Shown here: positions 12,803-23,480 of the stretch, piece by piece
Position numbering within the stretch: position 1 is the stretch's first letter
Layout: every line of letters begins with the position of its first letter
Notes under the pieces: generated by a model
What the model saw: only the letters and a program-made list of their open reading frames with translations
What the model was told of the DNA's origin: nothing
Databases searched by the model: none
Assembly (NCBI GenBank): GCA_039545355.1
Contig: BCJJ01000027.1
Coordinates: 478,845-542,844 of the forward strand
Direction of reading: 5' to 3'
From: Trichosporon coremiiforme
Lineage: Eukaryota > Basidiomycota > Tremellomycetes > Trichosporonales > Trichosporonaceae
Length of the DNA: 64,000 nucleotides
Position numbers and translations under genes: made by a program

Positions 12803-15670
12803 ATGCCGCGGTCAACGGCACCCTGCAGCACTGGAAGCACTGGTCCCAGCATGGGCGGTGGCGTCGTGCCGAGCGGGATCGGCCTGGGCATAGCGGGGAA
12901 CGACGAGGAGGCAGCGAGCTTAAGCGGGACTGCAAGGGGCGCAAAGGAGGCTTCAGACATGGGAGGAGTTTCTGAGGACTTAAGGGACAGGCCGCCCAGC
13001 TCGACCAAGGGCGCGGAGCCTAATTGCGGTCAAGCTCAGGGTGAGCCCGATCCCAGCCAGGCCAGCCAGGCCTGCCAGGCGAGCCAGGCCAGCCTGCAGA
13101 CGGTGCACAGTCTTGCATCCTCTGCCAGCTCTGCCTTTGCTTTCGCTGGCTGCTCCGGCTGCGACGACGACTGCGCACCGCGACCAAAGCTCGCACAGCA
13201 CCCTCAGCCAACCAAGCCAACCCACCACACTCAGGCTCTGCCTTCCATCCTTCAATCTCGTCAACATCCTCCGCAACCCTCTTTTCCCATCGACAACAAC
13301 CCTCCCTCCTTTGCAACCGCATACCTCCTCACTCATCTCTTCCAGAAGAAGCGACACACATCACACCTTCTACGCAGTGCATCCACATCAGACCTCGCCA
13401 CCTTCCTTCCCTCCCAAGACCTCGACACACACCCAATGCGCCTACACCAACCGGGGGGCCGCGACGGCGTCGAGGTCGAGGGCTCATGTCCCCCTTCCCC
13501 CGGACAGGCCAGCAGCCCCTCATCATCCCGCATCAACTCGTCACAGCACTCGGCATGGACGACCCGCCGACGACTGAGTCTGACCGTCCCCCGACCACGG
13601 ACAGGCTCCCCAGCAGAGTCTCCGACGTCCGCACGGGTGCCGTGGTCGCCAGTCCACCGGACTGCTGCGGACAGCCCCGTGCCTCGCCGAGGAAGCACGT
13701 TGCCACCCCCGCCCGCCGAGCACAACTTCAAGGAGAACAAGAGCGACGGCGAAGACGACTACGACCCGAAACGGACACGGCGCAGCCTGCACTCGTCCCG
13801 ATCCCGGCCCCACCTTTGGCAAAATCATGGTCTCACTTGGCATTCCGTCTCGCCGAACATTTCGCCCGTCCCGCCATCGCCAGACCCTAATAACATTCTA
13901 CCCCTTGCCAGCGTCGCAAGCCAGTCGGACGGGCAGGACTCGACGGGCGAGAGCTCGCCCCGGACATCGTCCTCGTCTGGACGGTTTGGGTGGAGCGCCG
14001 ACAGCGAGGATTACTCGGAGGAAGACGACATTCTGCGTGAGAAGGCGGCCGCCAACTTGTGGTGGGGCTCGCAGTTTGACGACTCGAGACGGCATCTACT
14101 CCCTCGTTCGCTCGGCTTCAACATCCCCTTCGCTCCGCGGACACCACGACGACTGTTCCGATCAGTGCGCTCCGTCTTCCCGCCATACGATCGCACATCC
14201 CAGCACTCTGGACTGAGCCAACGGAAATCGCGGAGACGCTCCGACTCGCAAGGACCGATACTCCGGCGCGTGTCTTCCTTCGCCCACAACGAGCCTTGGG
14301 GGCTTGCGCTGATCCTCGTCGCGTTCCTGGTCTTTGTCGTGGTCACCACGGGGACCATCAAATACATTCTCGACCCGGACAAGCGAGCGCTCCCGTGGCG
14401 GGAATACTGCCAGGAGGACTACCCGACACTCTTCTCGCTGCAAGACCCGAAATCGCCCCTGTTCCCTGCCGACCAGACGCATCGCTCGCTCGCCGGAAGC
14501 GACCTCGTTCTCGCGCCGATCACACCTGACTCCCCACAATGGCCTTGGCCCGGATCATCACACAATCCGTACACGACCGACTTCGCGGGAGAAGCACTCG
14601 ACTCGATCGAACCGACTACCGTGTTCCTGGGTGTGTTCACTGTGGACTACGCGGTCGACCGACGAAACGTCATCCGCGAAACTTACGGCTCTCACCCGAA
14701 CTCTCTGAAGCCTGGTTCCGAGGGCGTCAGGCTGCGGTTCATCATTGGGCGGCCCTCGCCCGAGTGGGCGGATGCGGTCGATGCCGAGAATAAGAAGCAC
14801 GGCGACATCGTGATCCTCGATATCGACGAGAACATGAACAACGGCAAGACGTACCACTACTTTTCCTGGGCGTCCGAACACGCGACCGTCCCCGCTTACG
14901 AGTACCCGACAGTTGGTCAGGCGATCTACAGGGGCGAGAAGCGACCGGCGTACATCGCGAAGGCGGACGACGACGCCTTCATCGTTCTGTCTGAGCTCGA
15001 GCGACACCTGCGTGCGTCGCCCCGCAAGCTGACGCATTGGGGGTACCTCGTCAACAACTGGTTCATGGCCGGCGAGTGCTACGCCGTCTCGCACGACCTC
15101 GCCGAGTACATTGGCACGTCACCCGAGGTCGCGCAGCACGTCAGCGGCAAGGAGGACAAGCGCATGGCGCACTGGCTGCACGCGCACCCGGAGCGCGAGA
15201 AGATAACCTGGGTCTCGGAGAAGACGTGGATCTACGACCACCCGCGAGCGCAGACAGTCTATAGCCACGGCTTCCTGTTCCCGTCCGAGGTCGCTTCGAC
15301 GCGGAAGCGGAAAGCTGAAGGCTGGAAGCCGCCCCACTCGGCATGGCAGTGGTCGAACGGCCCTGACTCGTACTCGACGGTGTCGCGCTTCGGCGAGGCG
15401 TACGCCTCCCCGGCACCCTTCACGCCCGAACAACAGGTCGAGGCACTCGTCGAGGGAAGCGAGCTCAGCTTGCTGCGCGATGCGCCCCGTCCGCGGACCA
15501 CGGCGCAGCGCAAGGAGCAGAAGCTCCAGATTGAGGCTGCGATGGCACGCCGCCCGACCCGCCGCGAGCGGTTTCTCGGGGACGAGCGCGAGCGGGGCGG
15601 CACGGTCATTGTGCACTTCATCAAGAAAAACGAATGGTTCTGGGAGACGGCGGCGGCGCTGCTCGACTAA
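12803..15670 (+). CDS. GT31-like type II membrane glycosyltransferase
   Basis: A single exon encodes 955 aa. The first roughly 490 residues are Ser/Pro/Gln-rich, include QAS-type repeats near residue 80, and would face the cytosol. One hydrophobic segment (LALILVAFLVFVVVTTGTIK, about residues 498-520) serves as signal anchor. The luminal part carries a beta-1,3-galactosyltransferase (GT31)-like domain from about residue 607 (VFLGVFTVDYAVDRRNVIRE), with a DDD metal/nucleotide-sugar motif in YIAKADDDAFIV near residue 718. GT31 enzymes transfer a hexose from UDP-sugar in the Golgi; the acceptor here is unknown. The start is the first ATG of the open frame, but the N-terminus is poorly constrained and a downstream Met could be used. 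It has no introns, unlike most neighbours. Confidence 0.78.
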   Translation: MPRSTAPCSTGSTGPSMGGGVVPSGIGLGIAGNDEEAASLSGTARGAKEASDMGGVSEDLRDRPPSSTKGAEPNCGQAQGEPDPSQASQACQASQASLQTVHSLASSASSAFAFAGCSGCDDDCAPRPKLAQHPQPTKPTHHTQALPSILQSRQHPPQPSFPIDNNPPSFATAYLLTHLFQKKRHTSHLLRSASTSDLATFLPSQDLDTHPMRLHQPGGRDGVEVEGSCPPSPGQASSPSSSRINSSQHSAWTTRRRLSLTVPRPRTGSPAESPTSARVPWSPVHRTAADSPVPRRGSTLPPPPAEHNFKENKSDGEDDYDPKRTRRSLHSSRSRPHLWQNHGLTWHSVSPNISPVPPSPDPNNILPLASVASQSDGQDSTGESSPRTSSSSGRFGWSADSEDYSEEDDILREKAAANLWWGSQFDDSRRHLLPRSLGFNIPFAPRTPRRLFRSVRSVFPPYDRTSQHSGLSQRKSRRRSDSQGPILRRVSSFAHNEPWGLALILVAFLVFVVVTTGTIKYILDPDKRALPWREYCQEDYPTLFSLQDPKSPLFPADQTHRSLAGSDLVLAPITPDSPQWPWPGSSHNPYTTDFAGEALDSIEPTTVFLGVFTVDYAVDRRNVIRETYGSHPNSLKPGSEGVRLRFIIGRPSPEWADAVDAENKKHGDIVILDIDENMNNGKTYHYFSWASEHATVPAYEYPTVGQAIYRGEKRPAYIAKADDDAFIVLSELERHLRASPRKLTHWGYLVNNWFMAGECYAVSHDLAEYIGTSPEVAQHVSGKEDKRMAHWLHAHPEREKITWVSEKTWIYDHPRAQTVYSHGFLFPSEVASTRKRKAEGWKPPHSAWQWSNGPDSYSTVSRFGEAYASPAPFTPEQQVEALVEGSELSLLRDAPRPRTTAQRKEQKLQIEAAMARRPTRRERFLGDERERGGTVIVHFIKKNEWFWETAAALLD

Positions 15671-16313
15671 ACCTGACCGCATATAGAAGGACAAGAGCAT
15701 CTCGTGCTTGCTACACTACAACGGACGGCAACGGAAATTTACACTAGCAGCCTGCAGCCTTGCATCATTGCAACCCCTGCAGGCGGGCAATCTGGTTTTT
15801 ATAATCTTGTAACACTAGCCACACCAACTACACACATTCAACGTTTTCACGCCTTCACTTCATTCTTCCGTCTATATGCTTGTAGATACGATTACACTGT
15901 AGGTTGTTATGCACATTCGCGCTAGCCACGAAAACTTTTGACTACGTCAGTGGTACGTTCTCGCAAACGGCCCGACGTAGCGGTACGCGGAATGACGTCG
16001 GGCCGTCCCTTGGCCAGCCGCTGACGCTGATGTGTGTGGAGATGCCAATTAGAGAGTGGATTAGTGTCAGCCGCGTAATCGCGATTAGGACCGGGTAAAT
16101 TGCGTGTTTGCCGCCAACACTCCCATGAGTGCGATATGAGAAGGAGAGGGGGACGGAAGCAAATGGCCGATCGCCATGTGCCCACGAGAGGATGGCCGTT
16201 GACACGTCGTGGTGGATGTATGCAGCGAGCGCGTCGAGTGACTGCAAAACACACGACGTACACGACCAACGACGACGGACGACCACCGACGAGCCCCGGC
16301 TTCAACGACGACG
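15671..16313. other. Intergenic between two plus-strand genes
   Basis: The sequence is AT-richer just after 15670, consistent with a 3' UTR, and has CA-rich leader-like DNA before 16314. No gene is seen. Confidence 0.6.
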
Positions 16314-17416
16314 ATGAAGCTCACGACTCTCCTGATCGCCGCGCAGGTCATTGGCCTGGCGCAGGTATGTGCCCCCGTTGAGAAAGGCAATGCTGACCCC
16401 AGGCCCTCCACTTCTACTTTGACTCGAGCGAGAAGAGGTGTTTTGTCGAGGAGCTCCCGAGTGACACGATCGTGGAGGGTGAGTGTGTTTCTGCTGTGGA
16501 GGGTTTCACTCTTGCCCAGTTGCGGGATGCGGCTCCGATGCGCTCGCTCGATGTGCTCGCTCGATGTGCTCGTTCGATGTGCTCGTTCGATGTGCTCGTT
16601 CGATGTGCTCGCCGCGAATCCAGCTACTATCGATCGCGGCGTCCAAACCTTCGCGCGGGACCTTTGGCGACTCGCGGCAGCTCGCTCCTCCCTAAGCGCC
16701 AAGCTGACATGACAGGAAAATACGGCGCCCTCGTCTGGGACGACGGCAAGCAGTCCTGGGAGGCCGATCCCAGCCTGCAAGTCCGTGTGAACGTCGAGGA
16801 CCTGTCGAGCGCGCAGGTCGTCGTCAACACCAAGGGCCCGCACACGGGCACGTTCACGTTCTCGTCGCACGAGGCTGCCGACCACCAGATCTGTCTCTCC
16901 ACCGAGGCTGGAGGATGGAGCGGACACAAGCACGTCAAGATGTACCTTGATGTCAACGTTGGACCGTCGAAGCATGACAAGGAGTGAGTATCTCGCGAGC
17001 TTCACGCCGTAAGGCGGCAGGCGAGCTGTACGAATAACCCTCTCCCCCGGTTCGGTGCCGAACGGCTCCGCCATCTCGAGGGGCAGGGCGAGGTCAAGTG
17101 CTCGAAACTCAGCCACCGGGGTTGGATGGACGCAGAGCTTGCTCGCTTCGCTCGTAGTCGCTGACATCCCAGGTCTGACCAGCGCCACATCGGAACCCTT
17201 GCTGGCAAGCTGAACGAACTGAACAAGAAGATCGCAGACATCCAGCGTGAGCAGCGGTACATGCGCGAGGTCGAGGAGCAGTTCCGCGACCTGTCCGAGG
17301 CGACGAACGCGCGCGCCGTGTGGTACTGCATCGCGCAAATTGTCGTCCTCGTCGCCGCGGGTGTGTGGCAGATGCGCCACCTGAAGGTGTACTTTGAGGA
17401 CAAGAAGCTGAGGTAG
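16314..17416 (+). CDS. p24-alpha family cargo protein (Erp1/TMED9-like)
   Basis: p24 proteins cycle between ER and Golgi in COPII/COPI vesicles and help select cargo. Exons 16314..16364, 16403..16478, 16716..16983 and 17173..17416 give 212 aa, the normal family length. Visible parts are a 17-residue signal peptide ending IGLAQ, the mature start ALHFYFDSSEKRCFVEELPS typical of the alpha subfamily, a GOLD domain with paired cysteines (KRCFVEE and HQICLS), a coiled coil (about 145-180), a membrane segment (WYCIAQIVVLVAAGVWQM) and the cytosolic tail FEDKKLR with a dilysine COPI signal. Intron 2 is odd: 237 nt, a multiple of three, free of in-frame stops and containing a 13-bp tandem repeat. The exact yeast orthologue (Erp1, Erp5 or Erp6) cannot be told. 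Confidence 0.9.
16547..16611 (+). repeat. 13-bp tandem repeat inside p24 intron 2
   Basis: Five adjacent 13-bp units are present: two CTCGATGTGCTCG followed by three TTCGATGTGCTCG. The array lies inside the 237-nt intron 2 of the p24 gene and is itself open in the reading frame of the flanking exons. Confidence 0.92.
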
Positions 17417-17951
17417 ACGGCTCGAAGCCGCAGGCCGAGGAGATGGAGCCCAGAGGCTGCGCGTCCTGGGCTTCACTCCCGGCTGGATGGAGATGTAGGA
17501 TGATAGTGATGCAGTCATGACCCCTGGAATCGATGATCGAGTTTCGGGTTTCAGCCATCCTCAAAGCAGACGAGAGCTTGCATGCATGCGTGCATGGCAG
17601 AGTTCCCGCCACGGTGGCATGCGGGGTCCAGAACCTTCCTCGTCAGTGTGCAGGGCGGCGGAGACGGTCTCGGGAGGCGGAACGGTTTTGCCACCCAAGT
17701 GACAGCGGAACCGCCACGTGTCCATTGTTCCTCACCACGTCAGACCGAGGGCGCATTGTTGGCCGTGCTGTAATTTCACTGCCGACCAACGTTCTACCGT
17801 CCACCTCGACGACCGTCGCCAGCCGCTCCTTTTCTTGTTATCCATACCTCCCACTGCGCGACGCGACTGCACCACACTTCTTGCTGAATTCCCCCAAACC
17901 GACTGAGCGCACCGCGCATCTCCGACCCGACTCATCCGACGGAACACGAAT
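17417..17951. other. Intergenic between p24 and co-chaperone genes
   Basis: It holds the 3' end of the p24 transcript and the promoter of the co-chaperone gene. A CCACGTGTCC element near 17714 contains an E-box-like CACGTG. No gene is seen. Confidence 0.55.
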
Positions 17952-19641
17952 ATGAAGGTCCTCTACGGCCTCACGCTGCTCGCATTCCTCTCGCCCCTCC
18001 CCGTGTCTGCCGACGCTGGGGCGGGAGGCAAGTCCGCCGCCGAGCTGTCTACTGAGGGCAACCGCCTCCTCGCCGCGGGCAAGTACTCGGACGCGGCCCG
18101 GGCGTTCGGCCAGGCGATCGGTGAGTCTGAGCTGGGGGGCTGGTTATACCAGCATGTGGGGCAACTCCAGCTCCAGCTCCAGCTAGCGCAACTGTGTGGC
18201 AAAACTGACAGCAGAATCCGACCCGAGCTCCTACCTGAACTACTACAAGCGTGCGACCGCCTACCTGTCGCAGGGCAAGCAGTCTGCTGCGCTGGACGAC
18301 TTCAACTCGATCATCGCAATGAACCCCCAGTTCGCGCAGGCGTACTTCCAAAAGGCGAAAGTTCTCGCGAAGGAGGGCGACCTGGACGACGCCGCGTCGG
18401 CAATGAAGCAGTTCTCGAAGCTGAAGCCGAACGACGTGGCGGGCACCAAGCTGTCGTCTGACATTTCGACGGCGAAGAGCGCGCTCAAGGCGGCCGAGAA
18501 CGCGGCCAAGAAGAAGAAGTGGGACGACTGCGTCGCCGAGGCGACCAAGGCGGTCCACGTCTCGCCGAACAGCAAGGCGGTGCGCGAGCTGCGCGTGCGC
18601 TGCGAGACGGAGCGCGGCGACGCGCAAGCCGTGTTCGCCGACATGACGCGGCTAGCATCTCTGGACCCGTCCAACCTCGACGCGCACGTCAGGCTCGCCC
18701 AGCTCGCGTACTACCTCATCGACCCCGCGAGTGCTCTGAACGAGCTCAAGAAATGCTTGCACTCGGACCCGGACAACAAGGCGTGCAAGAAGCTGCACCG
18801 CGCGTGGCGCGCGCAGGGCAAGGCGCTGCAGCAGGCGCACAACTTTGTCAATGGCGGCAAGCCGCGCAAGGCCATCAACCTCCTGCGGGGGACGCAGGAC
18901 GAGCCAGGCCTGATCCCCACTTTCGAGAGCGCCCTCGACGACGCAGTGAGGGACGGGACGGTCATGCCCCAGTTTGCGGCGAAGGAGAAGAGTGCACCGA
19001 GGCTCGAGCTCCTCGCGCTCGGGTGCCGCGCGACCGTCGACGCGCAGGACTTCGGCTCCCGCGCAGGCAAGCAGTGGTGCGAGGCCCTGCTGGCTCTGGA
19101 GCCCGAGAACGAGTCTGCGCTCGTGTTCGAGGGCGAGCGCCTGCTCAAGGCCGAGGACTGGGAGGGCGCTGTGCGCGCGCTGCAAAAGGCGTTTGAGCGG
19201 AACCGCTCCCAGGCCATCCTGTCCAAACTCCAGAAGGCCGAGCGCTTGCTCAAGGTCTCGAAGCAGAAGGACTACTACAAGGTGCTCGACGTGCCGCGGG
19301 ACGCGGACGAGCGGACGATCAAGAAGGCCTTCAGGAAGAAGGCGAAGGAGAACCACCCCGACAAGAACGGAGGCAGCGAGAAGGAGATGCAGGCCATTAA
19401 CGAGGCGTACGAGGTCCTCTCGGACCCGGAACTCAGGGCGCGTTACGACAACGGAGACGACCCCAACGACCCTACGGGCGGACAGGGAGGGAACCCCTTC
19501 GGCCATCACGGAGGCGGCGGCATGCCCTTCTTCTTCCAGCAGGGAGGGGGCGGCTTCCCCGGAGGCGGATTCCCGGGAAGCGGCTTCCCCGGCGGAGGCG
19601 GGGGTGGAGGACAGAAGTTCCACTTCCAGTGGGGACAGTAG
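17952..19641 (+). CDS. ER-lumen TPR/J-domain co-chaperone (DNAJC3/P58-like)
   Basis: The family binds unfolded proteins in the ER lumen through TPR repeats and activates the Hsp70 BiP/Kar2 through its J domain. Exons 17952..18120 and 18215..19641 give 531 aa (94-bp intron, GTGAGT donor, GACAGCAG acceptor). A signal peptide is visible (MKVLYGLTLLAFLSPLPVSA). TPR-like helices run from about residue 27 (AAELSTEGNRLLAAGKYSDA) to 400. The J domain starts near 408 (DYYKVLDVPRDADERTIKKA) and carries HPD near 436. A Gly/Phe-rich tail follows. The order signal peptide-TPR-J matches animal DNAJC3; S. cerevisiae lacks a close equivalent. No HDEL-type retention signal is seen at the C-terminus. Confidence 0.9.
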
Positions 19642-19921
19642 AAGCGCGCAGCGAGTTGAGCGGGCGGTGCATACACTTAGGTGCCAGCGCGAGCCGATCA
19701 AAAACAGACATTAGGCATTATCCCGCGGCCACCGATCGACTTTTCGCTGGGACGCCAGTGCACAGTGCGCGCCACGCACACAAAGATCACACAGATCAGT
19801 AGACATAGATCCAAGCATGTATTGTTATCTTATATTGCGACGTCATGCTGTCAAAGTACTTAGAAACACAACTGCATCACTCTGCTCTTGGTTACAAAAA
19901 TTGCTGAATCCACGAATACGC
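19642..19921. other. Tail-to-tail gap with AT-rich 3' ends
   Basis: This 280-bp region between convergent genes becomes AT-rich around 19780-19880, consistent with polyadenylation regions on both strands. No gene is seen. Confidence 0.5.
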
Positions 19922-21181
19922 TTAGAGCTTGGTCTTCCTGCCCTCGACGACCTTGGCGAACTCGGTGACGTCCTCCCAGATGGCGTCGGGGCGCTCGAGG
20001 GCGGCGAAGTGTCCGCCGGTCAAGTGGCGCTTGCTCCACACGAGGTCGCCCACAATAGGCTTGACAACAGAGATCGGAGTTGGGTACACCTCCTCTACGA
20101 ACTGGGAGTAACCGACGGGCTTCTCGATACGGCTGGGCGGGAACGCGACACTGGGGCCCTCCTTGACAGCTCCGGCGCCCGAGCCCGAGCGGTAGAACCA
20201 GATACACGTGGCCGCGGTGCCGGTGAACCAGTACAGCGATACCTCGGCGAGAAGGAACTGCATCGTGTCTTTGGCCTTGGCGTAGGCGAGTTTCTCGCCG
20301 ATCCACGCGAGCACGGCGATGGGCGAGGACTCGAGCACGGCGCCGATCGTGCCCGGCTTCGTAGCCTGCTCGACGAGATAGCCCGTGCCGAAGCCGGACC
20401 ACATGTTTGAGCGCGCGACGGCCGTGCGGTCCACCTCGTCGAGGCCCTCGGGGTCGACCTGCTTCCCGAGCAGAGGGAAGAAGTTGACGTGGATGCCGTT
20501 ACAGCCCTCGAACTTGCTCATGATGCGCACGACGAAGCTGCCCACATCGCCCCCCTGCGCGAGGTATCCGCCGTGCTTCCTCCCGAAACCCAACCCCTGC
20601 ATCAGCGCGTCGAACAAAGTCGCCTGCGTCAGAGACGTGAACGGCCGGTCGACGGGGGGCGCGGACGAGAACCCGAACCCGTTCAGAGACGGGACAATGA
20701 CGTGGTGCGGCAGCGTCTCGGGAGTGTACTTGTCCTTCAGCATCTGGAGCATGGGCACGAACTCGAGCACGCTGCCCGGCCAGCCGTGGGCGAAGAGGAT
20801 CGGCGTCGCGTCCTTCCTCTGCGAGAAGAGGGCCAGGAAGTGCACCTCGTAGAACGCACCGTCCTGGATAATCGTAGCCTTGTACTGCGGGAACGAATTG
20901 AGCTCGTCCTCGACCACGCGCCTGGACGTCAGCTGTCAGCTGAAAGGGAAGGAACAAGGGCAAACGCACCAGTCAAACCACTTCCACTTCTCGATCGTCT
21001 CGTCGAGCCAGTTCTTCTTCACGCCCAGGTGGAAGGGGCCGACCGTGTTGTCCCACGTCGCCTTGCGCGGTGCCTGGTTCACGAGCCGCGCGCGCAGGTC
21101 CTCGATCTGCGCCTGCGGGACCGCGACCTTGAACTCTTTCACCGGGATGGTGGGCTCGTTGGGGAGCTTGTCGAACGTCAT
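19922..21181 (-). CDS. Microsomal-type epoxide hydrolase (alpha/beta hydrolase)
   Basis: The enzyme opens epoxides to diols through an Asp-ester intermediate; its natural substrate is unknown. Exons complement(join(19922..20921,20970..21181)) give 403 aa with a 48-bp intron, joined as KWFDW-RVVEDEL. An N-terminal epoxide-hydrolase domain (IPVKEFKVAVPQAQIEDLRA) precedes an alpha/beta-hydrolase fold. The oxyanion motif HGWPG starts at His116, the nucleophile lies in QGGDVGSFV (Asp196), and the C-terminal catalytic His is in GGHFAALERP (His375). The usual N-terminal membrane anchor of animal microsomal enzymes is absent, so a soluble enzyme is likely. In fungi such enzymes may detoxify epoxides or join secondary pathways; no pathway neighbours are seen. 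Confidence 0.9.
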
Positions 21182-21491
21182 GGTGCTGTGCTGGAGAGGT
21201 AGAGAGGTGGGAGAAAGAACAATGGACGAGTTCCGAGATGCTCAAGGTTGAGGTTTTATTGTGTGGACTGCGACGAATCCGAAGAGTTCGGGCTAGATGC
21301 TTGTCATTGTCGTCGGTAACGGTTAGTACCCGAACCCCATCGGATTCAGCCGTGCACATCGCCGAGATACAGGATATGCACATTCCACCCGGTCATCATC
21401 TGTCCTTCTCCGTGTGTGCTCCTGCGTTTGTGTTTGCACAAACGTGCTTGGAGCTGAGACCTGGTTGTTGCACACATGATGCATGCAAAGT
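21182..21491. other. Intergenic between epoxide hydrolase and MDM10
   Basis: Both flanking genes read leftward, so this holds the epoxide hydrolase promoter and the MDM10 3' UTR. No gene is seen. Confidence 0.5.
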
Positions 21492-23080
21492 TTACGAGTA
21501 GTACTGCACCTCGAGCCCTACACCGCGGATAGCGCGGCTCGTCCCGCTGAACACATCGCTCACGAGCCCGACGGATACGAGGCAGTTGCGTATCCTGCTC
21601 TCGTACAGGAGCGCGAGCGACCAGTCCCCGCGCAGGCTCGCCTTCAGAACACCGTCCCGTTCCTTGTCTGTCTTGAGGCGGGCAGCGCCGACCTGCCGCA
21701 TCGCCTTCTCTGCGATATCGATGAGCTCGGGCTCAGCGTCAGGGCCCGGGTCATCGCGCAGCGACCCCCCAAGCTTGGCTCGCTTCGCGATCGTTTCCAG
21801 CTCCTCTTGCGTGGGCTCCACTGCGGGTCCCCTGCCTCCACCGAACCGACGACCGATCCACCATTCCCCGCCGACAGAGATGTCCGACTCGTAGCTGTAG
21901 ACGTTCACACCGAAACGTGTCGCAAGAGACACGGTCGGCGAGAGCTGTGCCGCGTACGCGGTCGAGATGAAGCCCATCAACGGGTTGTAGAGGATCGTGA
22001 TCGTGGTGGGGGGAGAGGGCGGAGCGTTGGGGTTCGAGCTGGGCGGCAGCGTCGTGAACCGTCCGCCAATGGAGACTGAGGTCAGTTGGATACTACACCC
22101 GGAGCAGCTCACCTCCAAGACTTCGCTGCTTTAAGGAGAGGTATACCTCTCCACCGGCGCTGAACCTTCCCCGGAGACCGCCCTCCAACATGTCTTCGTC
22201 GTCCTCGATCCGGCTGGGGTGACCGTCCGCTTCCGCCGCCTTTGCCTCCTTCTTCGCCTCCTCGTCCTGCCAGCCAAAATTGTACAAGCCCCTGACGCCG
22301 AACATCCCGTCAGATGCAGAATACGTGTACTCGCCCGAGTACTGCCCCGTATCGTGCTGCAGCGACAGGAGCAGGTTGCCTGGAGGATGTGTCGAGCTCG
22401 CCTTCGGCGCGACCTCTCCTCTCGGCGTAAACCGCAATCGCGCCATAGTCGGCTGATGCGTGAATGCCAACTGAGCTTGCAGAGTCGAGCTGACTCGTGT
22501 CGTCGCGAGGCCCGATAAATGGAACGACGGAAAGTGCAGTCGCGAGTAGAATAAGTAGTCCCTTTTGTCTACCCGCTTTCCATCAATCCAGATCTCATCG
22601 ACGCTCGGCCGCTGCGGCGGCGGATACAGCTGGAAGCGCTCAACGACATCGCGGAAAGGCATCGTACGCGACGAGCCAATCTGTTTGTTAGCTTGAGAAC
22701 ATGGGCGGCACAGCCGAAAAGGTTCCTCCACTCTTACTCACACTTGTCAGCGGCAGACTGCTCGTGACATAGCTCATGCTCCCGTTGAGTTGCGGAAGCG
22801 CATCCAGCGCATAGCTGTTGAAGAAGATCGGACTCGGCGCATTAGCAAGCTGCAAGATTAAGGATTCGGGGACGGGAAAGTCACTGCATGTCAGCTTGTC
22901 ACTCTTCAAGGAAGCATCCTGATGCCCATTGTCTACCCACAGGAGAGCTGATGTCAGTTGTCATGTACGCACGGTCAACTCACCGGCTGAGCTCCTCGTC
23001 AGGTTCGAATAGAGGTTATCTTCGTTCCATCCTGTCTCCGCGTAATACGACCGCAGAAGGAGAGTTGAGAAAGGGAGCAT
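21492..23080 (-). CDS. MDM10: Mitochondrial distribution and morphology protein 10
   Basis: Mdm10 is an outer-membrane beta-barrel of the ERMES tether and of the SAM complex, where it aids Tom40 assembly. Exons complement(join(21492..22075,22113..22680,22742..22883,22941..22947,22984..23080)) give 465 aa. Family hallmarks are [19 protein letters not shown] at the start, [56 protein letters not shown], and a C-terminal beta-signal region ending GLEVQYYS. Exon 2 is only 7 nt (22941-22947) and is needed to join RSSA to LLDFPV in frame. Intron 2 (57 nt) is itself stop-free and a multiple of three, so an isoform with 19 extra residues is possible. Gluconokinase is transcribed divergently from the other side. 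Confidence 0.93.
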
Positions 23081-23480
23081 GGGTGGAAAGGATGGTCGAT
23101 CAGAAGGTCAGGAGACCAAACAAATCGTCAGTGGTCGATTGGTGGAGGTCCATTTGAGTCCGCCGTCTCGATTACAATGACGATCTGGCAGCGAGGAACC
23201 CCGATGTGATCGCGAGCACACGACGGTCACAGACAGGTCCCGCATTGGTCGACACCGAGCCTCAGGATGCGTAAACGACCTTGCGCCCTCGTCGTCTGAA
23301 GATTCTCGTGCATGCTTCATCCGGAGTGGTCGAGCGGACCCCGGGCCAACCGGGCCGGTACCGGGCGGTAAATGCAGGCTACAACGCTGGGCAAGGAAGA
23401 CATGACAACCCCACCCCACCGAAAACGTCACTTGAGCATCCGGTCTCGGTGTTGCTTTCTCCACTCTTGCCATTGCCGCC
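23081..23480. promoter_or_regulatory. Divergent promoter of MDM10 and gluconokinase
   Basis: This 400-bp gap lies between two start codons on opposite strands and must hold both promoters. It contains a GC-rich inverted-like segment around 23338-23370 (runs of CCGGGCC, CCGGGCCGG and CCGGGCGG). No TATA box is evident. Confidence 0.55.

Noticed and set aside
17952..18461. Continuous frame reading through the first intron of the ER co-chaperone gene
   Set aside because: It loses the TPR sequence after the first exon; splicing at 18121-18214 restores family sequence.
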